The notes below the pieces were generated by a model. It did no database searches. It worked only from the letters and a program-made list of their open reading frames with translations, and was not told the DNA's origin. Position numbers and translations under genes: made by a program. A DNA stretch of 64,000 nucleotides from NCBI GenBank assembly GCA_902463725.1, contig CABQGK010000004.1, positions 124,001 to 188,000 of the forward strand, given 5' to 3'. Position 1 is the stretch's first letter. Every line of letters starts with the position of its first letter. This stretch comes from an uncultured Sutterella sp. Lineage in GTDB: Bacteria; Pseudomonadota; Gammaproteobacteria; Burkholderiales; Burkholderiaceae_F. Shown here in pieces: positions 25,938 to 34,376 of the stretch.

Positions 25938-26477
25938 ATGTCTGATATCCCATCAACCGAGCGTCCCATTCGACGTAAGGATCGGCAGCTGAGTCCCGAA
26001 GAAACGCGCTTTGCTGCTAAACAAGCGCAGTTTGCGATTGTTTCCACAACTGATGCGAGCGGTACGCCCTACGGCATTCCGTTGAGTGCCGTGTATTGTG
26101 ACGAAGACCAAACGCTCTACTGCCACACGAACAACGATATAGAGAGCCGCTTCTATCAAAACCTCAAGCAAAATCCAAAGGTGTCGGTTTGTATGATCCT
26201 CAATGCCAAACCCGCCGTGGATGAAGTCCCGAAAGAATTTACGGTCAACTTCGTGAGCGTTGTGGCCGCTGGCGAACTCCATGAGGTTACCGATGAAGAC
26301 GAACGTCAACGCGTCATGGCGTTGATTAGCCAGCACTACCTCCCGATGGTCACGCCTGAGCAGATTAAGGACTACTACAAGGCCTTTGGTGCCGACACGC
26401 GAATCTGGGCAATGACGATTCACTCCATGACGGGCAAAGCGCGTCACAAGGAAAAGTTCTTCGATCGATTCCAATAA
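25938..26477 (+). CDS. FMN-binding split-barrel flavoprotein, NimA / PNPOx-like
   Basis: 179-residue protein of the pyridoxamine-phosphate-oxidase-like split-barrel family. The start RRKDRQLSPEETRFAAKQAQFAIVSTTDASGTPYGIPLSAVY is characteristic of the NimA-type subgroup common in gut anaerobes, several of which reduce nitroimidazoles. The HTNNDIESRF region follows and a conserved His near the end (KARHKEKFF). It is alone between convergent and distant neighbours. The natural substrate is unknown, and drug resistance cannot be claimed from the sequence. Confidence 0.85.
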   Translation: MSDIPSTERPIRRKDRQLSPEETRFAAKQAQFAIVSTTDASGTPYGIPLSAVYCDEDQTLYCHTNNDIESRFYQNLKQNPKVSVCMILNAKPAVDEVPKEFTVNFVSVVAAGELHEVTDEDERQRVMALISQHYLPMVTPEQIKDYYKAFGADTRIWAMTIHSMTGKARHKEKFFDRFQ

Positions 26478-26554
26478 GCGTTAAACGTGCGGGCATCAAC
26501 CACGTACCGCTCTGTAAAGCATTTGGGTCCAACTTTTTGTTCGCGACCTTAGCT

Positions 26555-27496
26555 CTACTCTGTGACGGGCATTTTGAGTAGCACCCGTGCTTTGGAACCC
26601 ATGAAATGACCCGCTTGAGGAAACTCAAGGGTTTCAGAGAGTTCCCGATGGAGCGCTTCGAGCGCGCCTGCACTCTCGCGGTGTGTGGCGCGCATGGCGC
26701 TAAAGTCTCCTCCATAGCCCCAAGAGAAGTCCATCACATAGGGTTTTGCGTCGGGAGCGCTCGACCAAGATTCGATTGTGAGGGGAGCGTTTTCGTTACG
26801 CCCTGCGAGGCGTAGGCTCCCTGGTGTCACACTCTTGGCATAGGCGGCATGTGGCTGCAGAGCGGCGCCACTGATCTCTAAGCTGCGTAGCTCGGGAATC
26901 TTGTCGAGTACCTCGGCCCAGAGTTGCTGCGCATCGAGCGCATGGGACGCTTTCCAAGTGAGCGTGAGTTCTAGGTAGCTTACGGGCGCACCATTGGGTC
27001 CAATGCCTACGTTGTCTTCGAGGGTGCGTTGAGCGGCGTTAGCGCGCTTTTGCTGACGCGCGAGCGCGAGGATTTGCTCGTCAGGCGTGTTGATGCGCTT
27101 TATGACGACTTTGTCGCTACGTGTATCTTTCCCGTTGAGGCTTTCCGATACGCGGATGAGCCAGCCATGCTTCCATAGCGTCATTTCGGGCGTATCCCAA
27201 AAGGTTTTGATGGCGTGCCGAACTTTCCATTGCTTTTCGTCGCGATCCAAAAGCGTGTAACCGCTTTTGGCGAGTGCCGCCTTGGTGTCTGCCCAGAGAA
27301 CTTTGAAGGCATCTTTCTCGCGATCTGGGAGTTTGGATGGATCCACCAAAAACTTGAATTCGCGCGAGGTGACAAGCGCTGCGTCATCGCCCCACTGCTC
27401 AAGTGCGCGTTCATAGAGGGGCGTGGCGCTAGCGGCCGTGCTGGACTGGGCGCCGAGCGCCAGCGCGGCGAGTGTGGCGAGTAGGTTGCGCATCAT
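26555..27496 (-). CDS. Exported CYTH-like protein
   Basis: 313 residues with a Sec-type signal peptide (MMRNLLATLAALALGAQSSTAASA), so periplasmic. After it come SREFKFLVDPSKLPDREK, then a segment close to the CYTH consensus around the substrate tunnel, KTFWDTPEMTLWKHGWLIRV (family: yFDTpdl.L...g..LRiR), KVVIKRI and later SYLELTLTW. This suggests a CYTH/tunnel-fold domain of the VTC/CHAD-like branch exported to the periplasm, which is unusual because known triphosphatases are cytosolic. The first motif is EFK rather than ExExK, so activity is uncertain. Start may be 27496 or 27493. Confidence 0.6.
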   Translation of the reverse strand: MMRNLLATLAALALGAQSSTAASATPLYERALEQWGDDAALVTSREFKFLVDPSKLPDREKDAFKVLWADTKAALAKSGYTLLDRDEKQWKVRHAIKTFWDTPEMTLWKHGWLIRVSESLNGKDTRSDKVVIKRINTPDEQILALARQQKRANAAQRTLEDNVGIGPNGAPVSYLELTLTWKASHALDAQQLWAEVLDKIPELRSLEISGAALQPHAAYAKSVTPGSLRLAGRNENAPLTIESWSSAPDAKPYVMDFSWGYGGDFSAMRATHRESAGALEALHRELSETLEFPQAGHFMGSKARVLLKMPVTE

Positions 27497-27594
27497 ATTG
27501 GGCTCACAGCGTGCAAGGTTCGTGGATTGTTGTTGCTATCCTAGCGCAGGTGAGCGCTGGATGGGCTCCTTTGGGTGCTGCGCTTCCGCTAGGG

Positions 27595-27630
27595 AAAAAA
27601 GCGCAGGGAGGCGCGCGTAGGCAGCCTCCC
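27595..27630 (-). terminator. Terminator after the exported dehydroquinase gene
   Basis: On the minus strand GGGAGGC and GCCTCCC form a 7-bp stem (27606-27630) followed by TGCGCTTTTTT. It lies about 35 nt after the stop of the aroD-like gene and separates it from the exported CYTH-like gene. Confidence 0.75.
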
Positions 27631-27665
27631 ACTCAGCTCGCCGTGGTAGCGCACACTACTGCGGA

Positions 27666-28580
27666 TTACATGCCGCGATGTAAGGTCTCAAGCACTTGAG
27701 CGCAATCTTCAAGAGGAATTTGGCCTGGTGCGCTAGCTTTGCCGCCGACGCTAGCGAAGGTGAGATCGCTCCCAAAGCCTTCACCCGTGATGCGGGTGAG
27801 CACGCCGTACTTACCCATGGCCATGGTGAGTATGGGTTTTGCGCTGTAGTAGTGACGCATTTTTGCGGTGGCGCTCATCACAGTGAGAGCATCTTCGGGC
27901 GAGTGCGCCATGAGCGCAATTTTGAGGATATCGGCACCAAGCGCTTCTTCTAGTTGCAGACGGCGAATGATTTCCGCCTCATCGGGCATGAATTTGAATT
28001 CGTGGTCACTGATGATGACGGAAATTCCATGCTGGTGTGCGGCCTCGACAAGCCGAAGGAGCATGGCTCGGTCTCGGAAAAGTTCGAGGTCGATGATGTC
28101 CGCGCGACCGTCGCGAATGATCGCAGAGTTGAGCGCTTCGTACGTCTTGTCGTCAATGACATAGCCGCCGCCATCGGTTCCGTTTCTCAGTGTCACAAGC
28201 ACGATTTTGTTTCCTGCTACTCGGTAAGCCTCTTTGCTTAAGTGAGCAACCTCCTCTGCGCTGAGCCCAGCGCCCAAGTAATCAAGGCGCACTTCAATCA
28301 TGTCGAGCGTATCGAGCGCAGCGAGTGACGCTACGGCCTTTTTGAGGTCTTCGGCAGTTTTAGCGGTGGTGGGCGCAATGAGCTTGGGTCGGCCTTCGCC
28401 GATGCGACGCCCCTTGATTTCCAAGACGTTCACCTTTCCTGGTACAAAGCCTTCGGCTTTATTCATCGTATCGATGGGACGGGTGGCCTCACCGAAACGG
28501 TTAACGACGCTCGCTTGCACAAGGTTTGCTGCGCTCGCGCAAAGGATCGAGGCGCTCGCTAGCAGTGCACGACGTTTCAT
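27666..28580 (-). CDS. aroD: Type I 3-dehydroquinate dehydratase with export signal
   Basis: Converts 3-dehydroquinate to 3-dehydroshikimate by Schiff-base chemistry. The 304-residue protein (ATG at 28580, AAGGAG upstream) has all type I active-site features: Glu96 in MIEVRLD, His193 in ISDHEF, the Schiff-base Lys220 in ADILKIALM, Arg263 in LTRITGE and Gln287 in SAPGQI. It is unusual in starting MKRRALLASASILCASAANLVQA, a twin-arginine-like signal, so the enzyme should be periplasmic. That suits catabolism of quinate-derived compounds rather than aromatic amino acid synthesis. It is divergent from a sensor kinase/regulator/flavin reductase operon and shares its control region. Confidence 0.92.
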   Translation of the reverse strand: MKRRALLASASILCASAANLVQASVVNRFGEATRPIDTMNKAEGFVPGKVNVLEIKGRRIGEGRPKLIAPTTAKTAEDLKKAVASLAALDTLDMIEVRLDYLGAGLSAEEVAHLSKEAYRVAGNKIVLVTLRNGTDGGGYVIDDKTYEALNSAIIRDGRADIIDLELFRDRAMLLRLVEAAHQHGISVIISDHEFKFMPDEAEIIRRLQLEEALGADILKIALMAHSPEDALTVMSATAKMRHYYSAKPILTMAMGKYGVLTRITGEGFGSDLTFASVGGKASAPGQIPLEDCAQVLETLHRGM

Positions 28581-28843
28581 GATGGTTTTCTCCTTAGGTT
28601 GAAGTTGGAATCTGTAGCGGGCTGAGGCGAGGGCGCTCGTCACAGCTCTTCGGTGTGTGGTGTGTATTTTGGTTGCCTCCTTGGGCGCTTACTACCGCAG
28701 TTTGGCGGTAGTGAAAGCCTAGGGTGCTTGGCGGTTGCGGCACTTGCCGTCAAACCCATACTTTGTGGGGTTTTTTGAGCGCAACGGGTTGGTTAGAATC
28801 GATATGAGTTACCCAATTCCGCCCAACTGGGCAGCCCTTTCCT
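28581..28843. promoter_or_regulatory. Divergent control region, aroD-like gene / sensor kinase operon
   Basis: ACTACCGC and GCGGTAGT (28691-28712) form a perfect 8-bp inverted repeat; related GCGGTTG and TTGCCGTCAA words follow at about 28731-28752, together resembling a cluster of regulator half-sites. AAACCC/GGGTTT with a T run (28752-28776) is a small terminator-like hairpin. A -10-like TAGAAT at 28794-28799 could serve the plus-strand operon. The response regulator at 30733 is the natural candidate for binding here. Confidence 0.5.
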
Positions 28844-30736
28844 ATGCCAAGATTCTTCCGATTGATGATGTGGGCCACGTGCGCGGTGGCGCTAGCAGCG
28901 GCTTCACTGGCTGGTGCCGCTGAGTTGGCACGCACGCCTATGGCTTCGGCACTATCGTCAGGTGGGGAAAGTGCGCAGGCAGCGCGCGCCGATGACGTGG
29001 TGGTGGGCTTTGTGGAGTCGGCGGAGCCCGACTTTCTTGCTTCGACCGTGGAGCCGCTCGTGACAGCAATTGAGCGCGCGCTACCGGGACGTAAGGTGCG
29101 GCTTGCGCGCCTCTCAGGTTTTACGGTGGAAAGCGACCTCTCGCTACAGAAGCCCGATCTCTTTATCGCCCCTGTCGCGAGCGTGGTAACGCTCATGGAT
29201 AAGCAGGCTGTGCATCCGATTGCGACTCGCAAGACGGTGCTCGCGCGCGACCCCTCTCGCAGCGTGGGTGGCGCGGTGATTGTGCGCGCCTCGCGCACGG
29301 ACCTCAAAAGCCTCGATGATTTGTACGGTAGGCGCCTTGCCGCCACGCTTCCCAATGGGATTGACGGCTGGCTTGCGTTAGCCGATGAGCTCAATCGCAC
29401 CCCAGATGAAGCACAACGCTATTTTTCTGCGGTCGACTTCTTTGGCTATGGGATGCCGAGCGTGATCTCTGGGGTGCTCTCTGGCGCGTATGACGCGGGC
29501 GTGATTCCTGCGTGTTTACTTGAGCGTGCTGTGGCCGACGGGCTACTTGAGAGCGGCGCGCTGCGTGTGCTTTCGCCCAAAGAGGAGGATAGCCTAGCGT
29601 GTGCGCACAGCACTGCGCTCTTTCCTGACTTGGTGGCCGCGGTCTTGCCCGAGACCGATCCGCAGCTTGCAAAGACCCTTACCATTGCACTGCTTTCCAC
29701 GGACGTGGGTCGCTCTGGCTACTCATGGCAAGTCACAAGCGACTTCCATGCGGTGCGAGCGCTACAAGAGAAACTTCATCTCGGGGCTTGGGCCTATTTG
29801 GACGACCGATCGCTCGCTGGGCTCTGGGCACGCTATGCCCCGTATGTGGTGGGAGCAGTTGCGATTCTCGGGTTTTTGCTACTTAACGAGTGGCGGCTAC
29901 GCGCCCTCGTGCGCCGCCGCACCGAGGAGCTCGCAGCAAGCTTTGCGGAGCGAGATCGCTTGGCGCGCGCAGAAGAGGCAAGCCGCGAAAAGATTAAGCA
30001 GCTTGAGCATATGGGCGCGATTAGCCAGCTCTGCGCAATGATTGCCCACGAGCTCAAGCAACCCGTCACGAGTGTGATCAACTACGCCGCCATTCTCAAC
30101 CTCAAACTCATGACGCTCGCAGGCGATGTGCTCGAAGAGGATGAGACGATGCAAAAGGCGCTCTCGGGCACCGAGCGCGAAGCGCGGCGTATTGCCACCA
30201 TTGTGGATCGGGTTAGAGCTTATGCGCGTCGGGATCGTTCCTCGCACGAACCCGTCAATTTGGGCAAAGCCTTAAGTGCTGCGATCCGTGAGAGCGACTC
30301 GTTCCGCGCAGCGCGCACGCTGCTTTTGCCCGCCGAGCTTCCCAAGGATGTCTTCATCATGGGACACGCGCTCGAGGTGGAGCTACTTTTTATCAATATT
30401 CTCAAAAACGCTCATGAAGCGCTCGCGGCAGCAGGGGCGATGCCAGCAGACGAGAAACTTATCACGATTACGCTTGCCCTTACGGACGATACCGTCTCGG
30501 TGAGCATAGCGGACAATGGTCCCCCCATTAGTGAGGCGAATTTCCTCAAACTCAAAAACGTGAGTGAATCGGTCAAACCCGAGGGGCTTGGCATGGGGAT
30601 GGCCATTGTGCGAAACATTGTCGATGAGCATGGCGCAACAATGCACGTTGAGCGCAGAGCCCCCTCAGGCATTGTCGTGACTGTTCTTTTCTCACGCTTA
30701 GTCACTCACGAACCCAAAAAAGGAGAGGTACTGTGA
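28844..30736 (+). CDS. TtrS-like sensor histidine kinase with PhnD-like periplasmic domain
   Basis: 630 residues. A signal segment leads into a periplasmic-binding-type domain (residues about 50-320) of the phosphonate/phosphate-binding class used as sensor in TtrS. One transmembrane helix follows (YVVGAVAILGFLLLNEW), then a coiled linker, the phospho-acceptor His402 in IAHELKQPV, and ATPase boxes NILKNAHEA, DNGPPI and GLGMGMAIV. Two cysteines in the sensor domain, Cys224 (PACLLE) and Cys253 (LACAHST), match the second TtrS-like kinase in this window. The gene overlaps its response regulator by 4 nt. It probably senses a respiratory electron acceptor used by the flavin reductase at 31340. Confidence 0.9.
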   Translation: MPRFFRLMMWATCAVALAAASLAGAAELARTPMASALSSGGESAQAARADDVVVGFVESAEPDFLASTVEPLVTAIERALPGRKVRLARLSGFTVESDLSLQKPDLFIAPVASVVTLMDKQAVHPIATRKTVLARDPSRSVGGAVIVRASRTDLKSLDDLYGRRLAATLPNGIDGWLALADELNRTPDEAQRYFSAVDFFGYGMPSVISGVLSGAYDAGVIPACLLERAVADGLLESGALRVLSPKEEDSLACAHSTALFPDLVAAVLPETDPQLAKTLTIALLSTDVGRSGYSWQVTSDFHAVRALQEKLHLGAWAYLDDRSLAGLWARYAPYVVGAVAILGFLLLNEWRLRALVRRRTEELAASFAERDRLARAEEASREKIKQLEHMGAISQLCAMIAHELKQPVTSVINYAAILNLKLMTLAGDVLEEDETMQKALSGTEREARRIATIVDRVRAYARRDRSSHEPVNLGKALSAAIRESDSFRAARTLLLPAELPKDVFIMGHALEVELLFINILKNAHEALAAAGAMPADEKLITITLALTDDTVSVSIADNGPPISEANFLKLKNVSESVKPEGLGMGMAIVRNIVDEHGATMHVERRAPSGIVVTVLFSRLVTHEPKKGEVL

Positions 30737-31362
30737 ACAAACCCATTGTTCATCTCGTCGACGACGACGCAGAATTGGTGGCGTCATTTTCACTGCTGCT
30801 TGAGACCATGGGTTGGGAGGTTCGCACCTATAGCGACGGAGCAGATTTTCTCGCGCACAGTGAGCGCCAGGCCCCGGGCTGCATTGTGCTTGATATGCGA
30901 ATGCCCACGATGACAGGGATTGAAGTACAGGAGGCGCTCAGAAAAGAGGGCTGCGCCTTGCCGATTCTCTTTCTCTCTGCGCACGGTAGCATTTCGCTTG
31001 CGGTGCAGGCCGTACAACACGGCGCCCTTGACTTTATGGAAAAGCCCGTCGACCCGATGGCGTTTGTGCAGAAGGTCTCTCGTGCTATTTCGCACTCGGT
31101 CTCTCGCTCCATGCAACAAGCGCAGGCGGATGACTTCCGCAGTAAGTTCGCTCGCTTGACGCCGCGCGAGCACGATGTGGTGCTTGCGGTGATTCGTGGA
31201 GCGCAAAACAAAGTAGCCGCTCGGGAACTTGGCTTAGAAGTGAGCACGGTGAAGATGCACCGTGCCAATGCCTTTGCCAAATTGGGTGTGCATTCACAGG
31301 GGGAGCTCATTAAGCTCGCCTATGCCAACGGAGTCGTCGATGAAGCGAAGGACTTTACTTGA
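30733..31362 (+). CDS. TtrR/FixJ-family response regulator
   Basis: 209 residues. The N-terminal receiver domain has the acidic cluster LVDDDAE and the phospho-acceptor Asp54 in IVLDMRMP, Ser/Ala at LSAHGS and Lys in EKPVDP. The C-terminal LuxR-type helix-turn-helix is LTPREHDVVLAVIRGAQNKVAARELGLEVSTVKMHRANAFAKLGV. Overlaps the kinase gene by 4 nt and the next flavin reductase start by 23 nt, so the three are one transcription unit. It likely activates this operon and perhaps the divergent aroD-like gene. Confidence 0.93.
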   Translation: MNKPIVHLVDDDAELVASFSLLLETMGWEVRTYSDGADFLAHSERQAPGCIVLDMRMPTMTGIEVQEALRKEGCALPILFLSAHGSISLAVQAVQHGALDFMEKPVDPMAFVQKVSRAISHSVSRSMQQAQADDFRSKFARLTPREHDVVLAVIRGAQNKVAARELGLEVSTVKMHRANAFAKLGVHSQGELIKLAYANGVVDEAKDFT

Positions 31363-32836
31363 GGCGGCAGCAGTGGGCGCGGCACTCGCGCTGCCGCCGC
31401 GATTCGCGCGCGCCTCGTTTGACTCGCAAGCAAGCGTCTTTGATGTGATCGTGATTGGCTCAGGCACCGCGGGGCTCTCTGCGGCCATTGCTGCCAAGGA
31501 GGCTGGCGCACAACGTGTGGCGGTCGTTGAAAAGCACGCTCTCGTCGGCGGGCACGGGATCGTCTCATCGGGTTCGGTCTCGGTGGCCTTTCGTCACCCC
31601 AAAGACGCCGATCCCGAGCGCGACTTGCGTGCGATGGAGCAGGAAATGCAGACGGTTGGCGGCGCAGTTGCCGATGCGGCGCTTATTCGCACGCTCGTCG
31701 AGGGTAGCGAAGCTGCTGTGCATTGGCTATCTTCTATGGGCGTTGTTTGGGATAAGCGCTTCTTCCGTGCGGTGAGTAGCGTTTCGGCGCGAAACATCTC
31801 GACAGGGTCTCCTCAGGCAGGTTACGACTACGTGCAGGCTCTGGTGCGGCGCGCCCATGCGCTCGGGGTGAGTTTTTTCATGAGCACACGCGCATTAGCC
31901 TTGGTGCTGACCGACGGGCGGATCTCAGGGGTGACCGTGCGTCCCATGCGTAATGCTCAGGAGGCGCAAGCGATGCCGGTACCCTTCCGGGGCGATGTGG
32001 ATGCGCGGGTACTGAGTTGCCAAGCGCTGGTGCTTGCAACGGGAGGGTTTTCCGCCAATGCCGCGATGCGAAGCTACTGGGACCCAAGTATTCCTGAGGA
32101 TTTACCAACGACCGCGAACCCGCGGCGCACACTGCTCGACGGGGCAACGGGCGATGGGATTCTCATGGCGGAGGCGGTGGGCGCGCGCGTCACGGGCATG
32201 GAATACATTCAGGTGATTCCTTTTTCGGGCGGACGTTTGCTCGACTACGTGGGCGCAGAGATTTGGATTAACGATGCGGGACAGCGTTTTGTCTCGGAGG
32301 GCTCTCCTTTTCGAGAGCTACGGCGCACGCTCGTGCGCGGTGAGGCCAGAGGGTTTTGGGCGGTCTCTGACTCGCAAAGCCGTAAGGGTGCCTCGCTCGG
32401 CTTTAAGTTGCTTGAAGGCACTGTCAAGCAGGCCGAGTCGCTTGAAGCGCTGGCGCGCGGCATGAATGTGCCGCTTGAGACACTACGTGAAACACTTGCG
32501 CGCTGGAACGCCTCGGTCGCAGCCGGCGAAGACCTTGACTTTCATACGCCGTTTTCTGGCACAAGCATTATGGTGCCTCCCTTTTTCTATGGGCGCGAGA
32601 CGTGGAGCGTGCACTTTACCTGTGGGGGTGTGGCCATTGACACGCAAGCACGCGTGCTCGCTAAGAGCGGTGGGGCAATCCCCGGGCTCTACGCAGCGGG
32701 CGAAACGACAGGGGGCGTGCACGGGATGGATCGCTTGGGCGGCAACTCCATGACGGATACGTTTGTCTTTGGACGCATTGCGGGTGAGTCAGCCGCGCGC
32801 TATGCGGAAGCGCGGCGTGAGCAGGGCGCTTTTTAG
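31340..32836 (+). CDS. Tat-exported fumarate-reductase-like flavoprotein, canonical arginines kept
   Basis: 498 residues. The twin-arginine signal is MKRRTLLEAAAVGAALALPP; the FAD motif is DVIVIGSGTAGLSAAIAAKEAG; the FAD C-terminal motif is IPGLYAAGETTGGVHGMDRLGGNS. Two features resemble true fumarate reductases (Fcc3/IfcA): an Arg-rich stretch in QRFVSEGSPFRELRRTL, where the acid/base Arg lies, and the carboxylate-clamping Arg of HGMDRLGGN. It should therefore reduce a C=C bond beside a carboxylate in the periplasm. ATG at 31340 lies inside the regulator gene with GGAG upstream. No cytochrome is adjacent; the tetraheme proteins at 34042 or 37961 could serve it. Confidence 0.9.
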   Translation: MKRRTLLEAAAVGAALALPPRFARASFDSQASVFDVIVIGSGTAGLSAAIAAKEAGAQRVAVVEKHALVGGHGIVSSGSVSVAFRHPKDADPERDLRAMEQEMQTVGGAVADAALIRTLVEGSEAAVHWLSSMGVVWDKRFFRAVSSVSARNISTGSPQAGYDYVQALVRRAHALGVSFFMSTRALALVLTDGRISGVTVRPMRNAQEAQAMPVPFRGDVDARVLSCQALVLATGGFSANAAMRSYWDPSIPEDLPTTANPRRTLLDGATGDGILMAEAVGARVTGMEYIQVIPFSGGRLLDYVGAEIWINDAGQRFVSEGSPFRELRRTLVRGEARGFWAVSDSQSRKGASLGFKLLEGTVKQAESLEALARGMNVPLETLRETLARWNASVAAGEDLDFHTPFSGTSIMVPPFFYGRETWSVHFTCGGVAIDTQARVLAKSGGAIPGLYAAGETTGGVHGMDRLGGNSMTDTFVFGRIAGESAARYAEARREQGAF

Positions 32837-32915
32837 CTGCTCGCCTCAGTCCTATTCGGGTTTTCCCTTCCGCCGCCGACTACGGGTATCGGGAGGTATT
32901 GCCAGAGCGGTGCGA

Positions 32916-32935
32916 TTCTTAAACTGTCTTAAGAA
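32916..32935. promoter_or_regulatory. Inverted repeat before the TIM-barrel gene
   Basis: TTCTTAA - 6 nt - TTAAGAA is a perfect 7-bp inverted repeat about 80 nt before the start at 33015, in an otherwise featureless 178-nt gap. It is a candidate operator for separate control of the TIM-barrel gene. Confidence 0.4.
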
Positions 32936-33014
32936 AAGAAATCCTTCTGCGCCAACAACCCTACCAAGCAAGGGGGTGCAGAGGGGCAGATCAATAAGAC
33001 AAAAGGATCGTCCT

Positions 33015-33956
33015 ATGGACCGTCGACAATTTATCGCTTCGGCAGCCGCCGTTACGGCGGGTGCTGGTCTCTTCACTCGTACGGCTTCTGCGAAAGTCGC
33101 TCCCGTGACGCTCAAAGATAAACACTTTGAGCCCCTCAAACTTCCCCGTCCCATTTCGCTTGCGGCCCTCACCGTGTTGGATGTCAACCCCGCCAACCAA
33201 GTGCTTTGCGCGGCGGCTGCGGGCTACAGCCACGTGGGCATTCGCTTGGTGCCTGCCACCCCCACAGAAACCCAATACCAGATGATTGACGATACGCCCA
33301 TGATTCGTCAGGTGGAGGCGAACCTCAAGGCCACGGGCGTTAAGGTGCTTGATATTGAAATCCTGCGACTTAAGCCCGATACACGTGCGATCAACTGGAA
33401 GGCCTTCTTTGAAACGGGCGCAAAGCTCGGCGCGCAGCACGTGCTCTGTGCGGGTAACGACCCTGTCATGAGTCGCCTTGAAGATAACTTCGCAGAGCTC
33501 TGTGAGATTGCGCACCCCTTTGGACTCTCGCTTTCCATTGAACCCATGCCCTGGTGCGATATCGCCACGGTTCGTCAAGCGGGCGAGGTGATGCGTCACA
33601 TCAACCGTGAAAACGCGGGCGTGCTCGTCGATCCAATCCATTTCTTCCGCGCTAAGAACACGTTTGCTGATATTGATGCGCTACCCAAAGGTAGCCTCAA
33701 GTACTGTCAAATGTGTGACATCACCGCTGAGGTGCCCAAAGACATGGACGGCATTCTCTATCAGGCGCGCAACTATCGCCTCTCGCCTGGTACGGGTGCC
33801 GCAGATCTCGTGGGGCTCCTTAAGCACCTGCCGGACCTGCCGATCTCGATTGAAGCTTGCAATGCCGATCTTGCGCTCACGATGAGCCCGCTCGATCGGG
33901 CGCGACTCTACCTTGAGGATATGGTCGCCGTGCTCAACAAGCTCCCTGCGGCTTGA
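33015..33956 (+). CDS. Tat-exported xylose-isomerase-like TIM-barrel protein
   Basis: 313 residues. MDRRQFIASAAAVTAGAGLFTRTASA is a twin-arginine signal. The rest is an AP-endonuclease-2/xylose-isomerase-like barrel (PF01261 type) with acidic metal-ligand candidates in LSLSIEPMPW, VLVDPIHFFRA and PISIEAC. The family includes sugar isomerases, inosose dehydratase and the 3-dehydroshikimate dehydratases AsbF/QuiC. Export and position after an exported dehydroquinase and a flavin reductase make action on a shikimate-like ring acid attractive, but the sequence does not prove it. ATG at 33015 follows AAAGGA. Confidence 0.75.
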   Translation: MDRRQFIASAAAVTAGAGLFTRTASAKVAPVTLKDKHFEPLKLPRPISLAALTVLDVNPANQVLCAAAAGYSHVGIRLVPATPTETQYQMIDDTPMIRQVEANLKATGVKVLDIEILRLKPDTRAINWKAFFETGAKLGAQHVLCAGNDPVMSRLEDNFAELCEIAHPFGLSLSIEPMPWCDIATVRQAGEVMRHINRENAGVLVDPIHFFRAKNTFADIDALPKGSLKYCQMCDITAEVPKDMDGILYQARNYRLSPGTGAADLVGLLKHLPDLPISIEACNADLALTMSPLDRARLYLEDMVAVLNKLPAA

Positions 33957-33976
33957 TGCTGCTCTTCGATAACAAA

Positions 33977-34008
33977 GAGGGAGAAACCCGAGTGGGGATT
34001 TCTCCCTC
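33977..34008 (+). terminator. Hairpin after the TIM-barrel gene
   Basis: GAGGGAGAAA and TTTCTCCCTC pair over 10 bp, 21 nt after the stop at 33956. There is no long T run after it, but it sits exactly at the end of the operon and before the cytochrome gene. Confidence 0.6.
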
Positions 34009-34041
34009 GCCCGTCAACCCCAACCAAAAGTGAGATTAACA

Positions 34042-34374
34042 ATGCTGAAAGGAACGCTTATGGCTCTCGCAATGGGCCTCGCTCTCTCGGCGAGCTTCAC
34101 GGCGAATGCCGTGACGATCGCTGGTCCTCACGCCAACCTCTCGTGCGATACGTGCCATAAAGGTGCGAAGATGGTGGCGCCAGCCAAGGAAACGTGCCTC
34201 ACGTGTCACCAGTCCTATGAAGCGGTGGCAAAGCGCACGGAAAAACTCAATCCCAATCCGCATTTCTCCCATCGCGGCGAGCGCGAATGCACGGCTTGCC
34301 ACAGCATGCATGCTAAGCCGCACTTTGAATGCAACGATTGCCACAACTTTGCTATCAAGATGAAAGGAGAATGA
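34042..34374 (+). CDS. Small periplasmic tetraheme cytochrome c
   Basis: 110-residue electron carrier with a Sec signal peptide (MLKGTLMALAMGLALSASFTANA) and four CxxCH haem sites: CDTCH, CLTCH, CTACH and CNDCH, with extra His for axial ligation. It resembles the cytochrome domain of Shewanella flavocytochrome c, here as a separate protein. The next gene, a flavin reductase, starts 2 nt after its stop, so it most likely hands quinol-derived electrons to that enzyme. ATG at 34042 is preferred to an in-frame GTG at 34030. Confidence 0.93.
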   Translation: MLKGTLMALAMGLALSASFTANAVTIAGPHANLSCDTCHKGAKMVAPAKETCLTCHQSYEAVAKRTEKLNPNPHFSHRGERECTACHSMHAKPHFECNDCHNFAIKMKGE

Positions 34375-34376
34375 CC

